Below are positions 1 to 4,019 of a stretch of DNA of 7,150 nt, one piece after another. This stretch comes from Flavobacteriaceae bacterium (GTDB taxonomy: Bacteria; Bacteroidota; Bacteroidia; Flavobacteriales; Flavobacteriaceae), in assembly GCA_002702385.1 (NCBI GenBank), contig NZZF01000043.1, forward strand, positions 1 through 7,150, written 5' to 3'. Position numbers and translations under genes: made by a program. The notes below the pieces were generated by a model that saw only the letters and a program-made list of their open reading frames with translations, ran no database searches and was not told where the DNA came from. Positions within the stretch are counted from its first letter, which is position 1. Every line of letters starts with the position of its first letter.

Positions 1-677
1 TTGTTGTAAGAATCAATAATCGATTTTTCAATTTCATTTGATTTTTTTCCAATTCCATTAACAATCAAATCATATGCTTTTTTAGTTCTTTCCCATCTTT
101 TGTCTCTATCCATTGCATAATATCTACCGCAAACACTAGCAAGTTTTGCATTTGTTCCTTTCATGGATTCTATAAGTTCATTAATCATGTTAATTCCAGA
201 TTTTGGATCAACATCTCTACCATCTGTGAAGGCATGAATAAAAACATCTTTTAAATCATGAGTTTTAGACAGATTAATTAGGTGTTTAATATGATTTATG
301 TGGGAATGAACTCCTCCATCAGAGACAAGGCCAATAAAATGAAGCTTTTTTCTATTTGATTTACAATACTTAAAAGCTTCGATCAATATTTTATTTTCAT
401 CAATTGTTTTATTAATTATATCACGATTAATTTTTGCTAACTCTTGATAAACAATTCTTCCAGCCCCAATATTTATGTGGCCTACTTCACTGTTACCCAT
501 TTGCCCCGTAGGAAGCCCAACATTTTCACCATGAGTTAATAGTTTAGCGTTTGGATATTTCTTAATAAGACTATCAAAAAAAGGGGTCTTAGCTTGATCA
601 ATAGCTGAGAACTCTGAATTATTTGATATTCCCCAGCCATCAAGAATAATTAAAATACTTTGTTTTTTTTCTTTCAA
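1..677 (-). CDS. gpmI: 2,3-bisphosphoglycerate-independent phosphoglycerate mutase (3' end outside window)
   Basis: Cytosolic glycolytic and gluconeogenic enzyme interconverting 3- and 2-phosphoglycerate without the 2,3-bisphosphoglycerate cofactor, using two metal ions and a phosphoserine. About 225 N-terminal residues are visible out of roughly 510 usual for the family; the rest lies beyond position 1. Visible signatures are the metal-site start ILIILDGWG (about residues 8-16), GQMGNSEVGHINIG with the phosphoserine S63 in NSEVGH, SDGGVHSH, DGRDVDPKSG and GRYYAMDRDKRWERT. These are family-diagnostic. No ATG lies between the in-frame upstream stop and the conserved DGWG, so the start is most likely the TTG at 677-675, giving an N-terminus of M-KEKKQSILIILDGWG. 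An ATT six bases upstream is a much less likely alternative. The gene lies 40 bp downstream of the M15 peptidase gene on the same strand and may be co-transcribed or use the box at 694-701. Identification is very secure; the start is less so. Confidence 0.96.
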   Translation of the reverse strand, partial: MKEKKQSILIILDGWGISNNSEFSAIDQAKTPFFDSLIKKYPNAKLLTHGENVGLPTGQMGNSEVGHINIGAGRIVYQELAKINRDIINKTIDENKILIEAFKYCKSNRKKLHFIGLVSDGGVHSHINHIKHLINLSKTHDLKDVFIHAFTDGRDVDPKSGINMINELIESMKGTNAKLASVCGRYYAMDRDKRWERTKKAYDLIVNGIGKKSNEIEKSIIDSYN

Positions 678-693
678 ATTAATTTTATACCAA

Positions 694-701
694 CAAATTT
701 A
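694..701 (-). promoter_or_regulatory. Possible -7 box (TAAATTTG) of a Bacteroidota-type promoter for gpmI
   Basis: On the minus strand this reads TAAATTTG and fits the TAnnTTTG -7 consensus of Bacteroidota primary-sigma promoters. It ends 16 nt upstream of the TTG start of gpmI, which would give a very short leader. No well-spaced -33 TTTG is seen: the nearest upstream TTG trinucleotides are 12 and 24 nt away, outside or at the edge of normal spacing. Chance matches are common in AT-rich DNA, so this is a tentative call. Confidence 0.3.
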
Positions 702-717
702 AAGATATAATATCAAT

Positions 718-1434
718 TTATAGCTCAAGTTCTTTATTAACACTTAGAATATTTTCATTAATATATTTTTCAATAAATTCTTTTGTTAAATATTCTTTAC
801 CCATAATATCAAGGTCTAATATTAGTTTTGAGATATTATTTTTTTTAAACTCTTCTAAAAAATTTTTTGAAATAGGCTTGTAGCTGTAATGCCATGGTTC
901 ATATTCAAACCCTTTTCTTTGTTCATCATTCGTGTAGGTTAAATAAAAACCAAATTTTTTGGAATTTAAATCCATCCACCTTTTCAATTTATTAAAAACA
1001 CCTCCCGCCTCGTATTTTTCAGTTATTAATGGATTTTTTTCATTTTTAAATTCTTCATCAATGATGTCTATCTCAGTTCCCCAATGATGTCTAGATGTTC
1101 CAGGAACAGTAGAGAATCTCACAATTTCATTTATAGCCTCTTCAGGTTTTAATTTATATTCTTCAGTAAATTTTAAAAATTTAGAATTCCAAATTAAGGT
1201 TTGTCTTTCAAAATCTCTGTGACCGGAAACAATTTTTATTCTAATTCCGTCATTAAAAGCTTCCCTTTTCATTTTTTCAAATGCTTTAAAAGTTTCTTTT
1301 TCAAGTAATATGCTATCACCAACAAGATGATTGGTTGTTTTACCCTGAAGTATATCTATGTCTATTTTTTGTGACATTAATTCTGATGTATGAATTAAAA
1401 TTATAATTAAAATAAAGAATTTACTTTTATTCAT
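718..1434 (-). CDS. Exported D-alanyl-D-alanine carboxypeptidase, M15B/VanY type
   Basis: Predicted zinc peptidase that trims D-Ala from peptidoglycan stem peptides in the periplasm. The 238-aa protein has a Sec-type signal peptide (K3, K5, hydrophobic residues 6-15, likely cleavage near residue 21 before QKI). The M15 zinc and catalytic set is intact: SGHR at 70-73 (substrate-binding region), S114-x-H116-x-x-G119-x-x-x-D123 corresponding to the SxHxxGxxxD zinc motif, and E179-P-W-H182 supplying the catalytic Glu and third zinc ligand. FGFYLTYT preceding EYEPWHY is also typical of VanY-like enzymes. About 50 residues after the catalytic domain are unassigned and charged. The ATG at 1434 overlaps the TGA of the upstream GNAT gene as ATGA, suggesting translational coupling. 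The exact peptidoglycan substrate (pentapeptide versus other stem) cannot be told from sequence. A resistance role like that of VanY is not implied by anything here. Confidence 0.88.
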   Translation of the reverse strand: MNKSKFFILIIILIHTSELMSQKIDIDILQGKTTNHLVGDSILLEKETFKAFEKMKREAFNDGIRIKIVSGHRDFERQTLIWNSKFLKFTEEYKLKPEEAINEIVRFSTVPGTSRHHWGTEIDIIDEEFKNEKNPLITEKYEAGGVFNKLKRWMDLNSKKFGFYLTYTNDEQRKGFEYEPWHYSYKPISKNFLEEFKKNNISKLILDLDIMGKEYLTKEFIEKYINENILSVNKELEL

Positions 1435-1871
1435 AGTTTTTTGTAAAGCATATGGTGTAAGCCTATTTCATTCATATTATATGTTATCTCAGAATTAGTA
1501 TAATCTAATTTCAAATAAAAATCAAGAGCTTTAACTCTAGCATTCATCCATAAATAACTTACTTTTTTGGTTTTAAGTAGAGACTCAACTTTGTTAATTA
1601 TCATTTTTCCGACACCCTTTTTTTGATGATGAAAATCAACAAATAGACCTCTAAGTTGATAACAATTAGGAAAATCTTTATACGAACATTTATTTTTTAT
1701 CATTGAAACTCCCCCTACTAAAACTCCATCAATATAAGCTCCAATGTGAAATGATGTGTTATCATCATCACCTGGATATATACATTTTGATGGATTCATG
1801 TTGTTTCTCAAGATTTTACTCCTAAGTTTAAGCAACTTGTTAGATTTGATTATTTTTATGTTAAGATTCAA
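1431..1871 (-). CDS. GNAT-family N-acetyltransferase
   Basis: Cytosolic acetyl-CoA-dependent acyltransferase of the GNAT fold, about 146 aa; substrate unknown. The acetyl-CoA pyrophosphate-binding motif A is clear: YQLRGLFVD followed by Q83-K-K-G86-V-G88-K, and the C-terminal half has the NARVKALDFYLKLDY pattern seen in many small bacterial GNATs. The open frame continues upstream through the tRNA-Gly gene on the opposite strand, but that part is only tRNA antisense and is not protein-like. The fold's first strand is best matched by NIKIIKSNKLLKLRSKIL, so I place the start at TTG 1871-1869. TTG 1880 is an alternative. ATG 1799 would remove beta1 and the start of alpha1 and looks too late. The gene overlaps the M15 peptidase by 4 nt and heads the minus-strand cluster. 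Family call is strong; start moderate. Confidence 0.85.
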   Translation of the reverse strand: MNLNIKIIKSNKLLKLRSKILRNNMNPSKCIYPGDDDNTSFHIGAYIDGVLVGGVSMIKNKCSYKDFPNCYQLRGLFVDFHHQKKGVGKMIINKVESLLKTKKVSYLWMNARVKALDFYLKLDYTNSEITYNMNEIGLHHMLYKKL

Positions 1872-1892
1872 TCCTAACAAATTTAATCTTAA
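1861..1892. repeat. Perfect 8-bp inverted repeat in the GNAT/tRNA divergent gap
   Basis: TTAAGATT (1861-1868) and AATCTTAA (1885-1892) are exact inverse complements separated by 16 nt. An overlapping imperfect palindrome has arms AACAAATTTAA (1876-1886) and TTAAATTGTT (1889-1898). The region lies between the GNAT start and the tRNA 5' end, where promoters for both directions must sit, so an operator or promoter role is possible. Low-complexity AT sequence makes coincidence a serious alternative. Confidence 0.25.
1878..1885 (-). promoter_or_regulatory. Possible -7 box (TAAATTTG) for the GNAT/peptidase operon
   Basis: Minus-strand TAAATTTG matches the Bacteroidota TAnnTTTG -7 consensus and is identical to the boxes before gpmI and the M1 peptidase gene. 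It ends 6 nt before the proposed TTG start at 1871, which would give a nearly leaderless mRNA or point to a slightly later start. No TTG-type -33 element is visible at proper spacing upstream; that DNA is AT-rich and then runs into the tRNA gene. Confidence 0.28.
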
Positions 1893-1909
1893 ATTGTTAA
1901 AATTAAAAA

Positions 1910-1982
1910 GCGGGAGTAGCTCAGTTGGTAGAGCGTCAGCCTTCCAAGCTGAATGTCGCCGGTTCGAACCCGGTCTCCCGCT
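1910..1982 (+). tRNA. tRNA-Gly, anticodon UCC
   Basis: A complete 73-nt cloverleaf can be folded by eye. Acceptor arms GCGGGAG (1910-1916) and CTCCCGC (1975-1981) pair fully. The D-stem is GCTC/GAGC around AGTTGGTA. The anticodon stem TCAGC/GCTGA encloses loop CTTCCAA, giving anticodon TCC at 1943-1945, which decodes GGA/GGG glycine codons. The variable loop is ATGTC, and the T-stem GCCGG/CCGGT (one G-T wobble) encloses TTCGAAC. The discriminator is U (T1982), as in other bacterial tRNA-Gly. CCA is not encoded (CAA follows), so CCA must be added post-transcriptionally. Only 13 nt separate it from the next start codon at 1996, so it may be excised from a joint tRNA-mRNA transcript. I see no convincing plus-strand promoter immediately upstream. 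Confidence 0.98.
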
Positions 1983-1995
1983 CAAGAATTAAGCA

Positions 1996-2745
1996 ATGAA
2001 TTATAAAAAATATTTTTTTGTTTTAGTTATTCTATTTTCATCTATTTCATTTGGACAAAATGATTATCGTACATGGATTAAGGGAAAGGTTCTGTATAAA
2101 AATGTTAATGTTGAAGGTGCTAACGTTATAAATAATACTTCTCAAATAGCAACAACAACAAATAGTGAAGGTGAGTTTGAAATTGAAGTTAAACTAAATG
2201 ATAAAATACTTTTTTCATCAGTTCAATATCAGATTAGAGAAATTACAATAACCAAAGATATTTTGCAAAGAAATAGGATAGTTGTTGATGTTAATGAAAA
2301 AGTTACAGCTCTTGATGAGGTAGTTGTCACACCAGAAAACAGAGAAAAATTTCTAGATTTAAAAGAAGAAGAATTCAAAAGGTTTGATTACAGCAGTGAT
2401 AAATCTACTAGGGTTGTCAATGTAATTAATGAGCAAGGGAAACTTAGAAATGGTTTAAACTTTGTTAATCTATACAAATTAATTGCTAATACAATTAATA
2501 ATAAGTCAAATGAAGAAAGTTCTACATTTAATTATAATCCAAGTGATCTAATTAGAGAAGTTTATGATGATATTTTTTTTACAAAAAGTCTTGGTATACA
2601 AAAAGATAAAATCAATGAGTTTTTGATTTATTGTGATGAAAATTTTCCATCAAAAATTCTTTTAAAAAAAGACAAAGAATTTGAATTGATAGATTTTCTA
2701 GTTAAACAAAGTAAAAAATTCAACAGAATTGTTAGTAAAGGTTAG
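1996..2745 (+). CDS. Exported CarboxypepD_reg-like domain protein, first of two paralogues
   Basis: A 249-aa protein of unknown function. A Sec signal peptide (K4, K5, hydrophobic 6-18, cleavage likely near G20/Q21) directs it out of the cytoplasm. Residues 28-113 form a CarboxypepD_reg-like (transthyretin/prealbumin-type) beta-sandwich: IKGKV, an N-S-E-G-E-F-E-I turn-strand, then the terminal LDEVVVTP (106-113). This is the domain that precedes the plug in SusC/TonB-dependent receptors, but here no plug or barrel follows. Residues about 120-249 are charged and predicted mostly helical by eye. The start ATG lies 13 nt after the tRNA-Gly gene with no Shine-Dalgarno, normal for Bacteroidota. 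Its 3' end overlaps the next gene by 17 nt. The same domain layout, with similarity in both halves, recurs in the next gene, indicating an old tandem duplication. It may act as a periplasmic or outer-membrane-associated partner protein; that is inference. Confidence 0.83.
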   Translation: MNYKKYFFVLVILFSSISFGQNDYRTWIKGKVLYKNVNVEGANVINNTSQIATTTNSEGEFEIEVKLNDKILFSSVQYQIREITITKDILQRNRIVVDVNEKVTALDEVVVTPENREKFLDLKEEEFKRFDYSSDKSTRVVNVINEQGKLRNGLNFVNLYKLIANTINNKSNEESSTFNYNPSDLIREVYDDIFFTKSLGIQKDKINEFLIYCDENFPSKILLKKDKEFELIDFLVKQSKKFNRIVSKG

Positions 2746-3514
2746 GATTTTTCTATTATTATTTTTTTTCTCTGTTTTATCATTTTCTCAAAACACTGAA
2801 ATTAAAACCCTTTCTGGGGAAGTAGTTAATAATGATATTGAAAAAAGTGGAATAGTTATCATTAATAAATCAACTGGTGGAACAACGATTACAGATAAAG
2901 AAGGTTTTTTTCGAATAGGTGTAAGATTAAAAGATTCTCTTTTTTTTAGATCTGTCCAAATTAAAGCACATTTTGTTTATATAAATGAAGAGGTTTATAA
3001 TTCAGATTCTATTAGAGTTTTTCTCGATGTTAAAGTAAATGAACTTAAGAACGTAGATGTAACGCCGTACAATTTATCTGGAAACTTATTAGCTGATGCT
3101 AACAAAGTAAACAAGAAGAAAATATTTAATTTTGATGATGTTAATATTCCAGGTTTTAAAGGTGAAAGACAGGAGAAGATAGTATATAAAAATAATTCTC
3201 AAATTTTATTGAATGTTTTACTTCTCCCTTTAATGCCTTTAGATATTGAGGGTATGTATAAACAATTATCAGGATATTATAAAAATCTCAAAATTGCTAG
3301 AGGTTTGGAGAAACAATATGGCGTTGTTGTTTCTATAATTCAATTCTACGGTTCAAATTACTTTATGGAAAGATATAATCTGAAGGAGGAAGAAGTTTAT
3401 GAATTTGTTCTTGGAGCCTCTGAAAATTATGATTTATTAACTGATTTTAAAAGTTCTAATCATGGATTAATTTTAAATAATTTAGATAAGTTTAATGAAT
3501 CCATTAATAATTAA
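2729..3514 (+). CDS. Exported CarboxypepD_reg-like domain protein, second paralogue
   Basis: A 261-aa exported protein of unknown function. Start is TTG 2729, placing VKVRIFLLLFFFSVLSFS as a clean signal peptide with cleavage near S20/Q21. No ATG is available before the signal peptide. Residues 27-113 align almost without gaps to the preceding protein: LSGEV, TDKEGFFRIGVRL, SVQIKA, and LKNVDVTP in place of LDEVVVTP, followed by YNLSGNL. The C-terminal half carries a hydrophobic stretch (ILLNVLLLPLMPLDIEGMY, about 159-177) and then helices. Its last 60 residues resemble those of the first paralogue (YFMERYNLKEEEVYEFVLGA versus FFTKSLGIQKDKINEFLIYC), so duplication covered the whole gene. It overlaps both neighbours (17 and 20 nt), implying coupled translation. 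The hydrophobic stretch contains a proline and polar residues, so a true membrane helix is doubtful. Confidence 0.83.
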   Translation: MLVKVRIFLLLFFFSVLSFSQNTEIKTLSGEVVNNDIEKSGIVIINKSTGGTTITDKEGFFRIGVRLKDSLFFRSVQIKAHFVYINEEVYNSDSIRVFLDVKVNELKNVDVTPYNLSGNLLADANKVNKKKIFNFDDVNIPGFKGERQEKIVYKNNSQILLNVLLLPLMPLDIEGMYKQLSGYYKNLKIARGLEKQYGVVVSIIQFYGSNYFMERYNLKEEEVYEFVLGASENYDLLTDFKSSNHGLILNNLDKFNESINN

Positions 3515-3983
3515 TTTTTTTACTTTATTATTTCTTTTAGTTTTTCCGCATAAATATTATGTAAGTACAACTCTAATAGATTTTGACAACAAAACACAAT
3601 CGTTTGAAATAACTTTGAAGGTATTTTATGATGATCTTGAAAAGGATTTGAAGCTAGATTCGAAAAAAGTAGATTATATCAAAGATTATGAATATTTAAA
3701 TGAGATTTACAAACCATACCTTAATCAAAACTTTCAAATAAATTTTGATAAAGAAGCTATTTTGATTAATTATTTGGGTTTTGAAAAGAAACAAGATCAA
3801 ATTAATTTTTATATGGAAATAAATAGTGATTTATTAGGTCAATCTATTGAGATTCAGAACTCCATCCTTTACAATTCTTTTCCAAATCAAAAAAATATAA
3901 TATTAATAAGAAAGGGAAAGTTTAGAAAAAGCTTTATACAAGACAAGTATAATTCAATAAGTAGTCTTCTTTTAAGTAACTAG
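3495..3983 (+). CDS. DUF6702-type exported protein
   Basis: A 162-aa protein resembling the DUF6702 family of Bacteroidota, whose function is unknown. The N-terminus (hydrophobic residues 4-17, then FPHKYYVSTTLIDFD) is the characteristic start: a short signal sequence followed directly by HKYYVS at 19-24. The family-like motif LKVFYDDLEKDL follows at 41-52, and the rest is an alternating beta/helix pattern with LINYLGFE near residue 90. It overlaps the preceding gene by 20 nt and ends 36 bp before the M1 peptidase gene. From memory, DUF6702 genes in flavobacteria often sit beside M1 peptidase and CarboxypepD_reg-like genes, which fits this order. The family name rests on motif recognition, not a search. 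Confidence 0.75.
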   Translation: MNPLIINFFTLLFLLVFPHKYYVSTTLIDFDNKTQSFEITLKVFYDDLEKDLKLDSKKVDYIKDYEYLNEIYKPYLNQNFQINFDKEAILINYLGFEKKQDQINFYMEINSDLLGQSIEIQNSILYNSFPNQKNIILIRKGKFRKSFIQDKYNSISSLLLSN

Positions 3984-3990
3984 TTTTTTT

Positions 3991-3998
3991 TAAATTTG
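3991..3998 (+). promoter_or_regulatory. Probable -7 box (TAAATTTG) of the M1 peptidase-tatA operon
   Basis: TAAATTTG matches the Bacteroidota TAnnTTTG -7 element and sits 21 nt before ATG 4020, in the 36-bp gap after the DUF6702-type gene. Transcription would start near 4004-4006. The upstream DNA is a T-run (ATTTTTTTT-like) without a clear TTG at -33, so read-through from the upstream operon remains possible. A TTG inside this box is an in-frame start candidate but is not believed to be used. Confidence 0.4.
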
Positions 3999-4019
3999 AT
4001 ATTCCCTAAAAATCCAGTT

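Noticed and set aside
1872..1985. N-terminal extension of the GNAT reading frame to ATG 1985
   Set aside because: The added residues are the antisense of the tRNA-Gly gene plus its AT-rich flank and have no GNAT-like pattern. The fold starts at about 1871.
1756..1992. 78-aa plus-strand open frame across the GNAT 5' end and the tRNA
   Set aside because: It is antisense to the GNAT gene and then reads through the tRNA (SSVGRASAFQAECRRFEPG is the usual tRNA-derived false peptide). There is no protein evidence.
3976..3990. Possible intrinsic terminator (AACTAGTT followed by a T-run) after the DUF6702-type gene
   Set aside because: Only a short palindrome with no room for a loop and no GC stem, so not a credible hairpin. 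The T-run alone is unremarkable in this AT-rich DNA.
3996..4019. TTG 3996 as the M1 peptidase start
   Set aside because: It would put eight extra residues before a perfect signal peptide and lies within a TAAATTTG promoter-like box. ATG 4020 is better.
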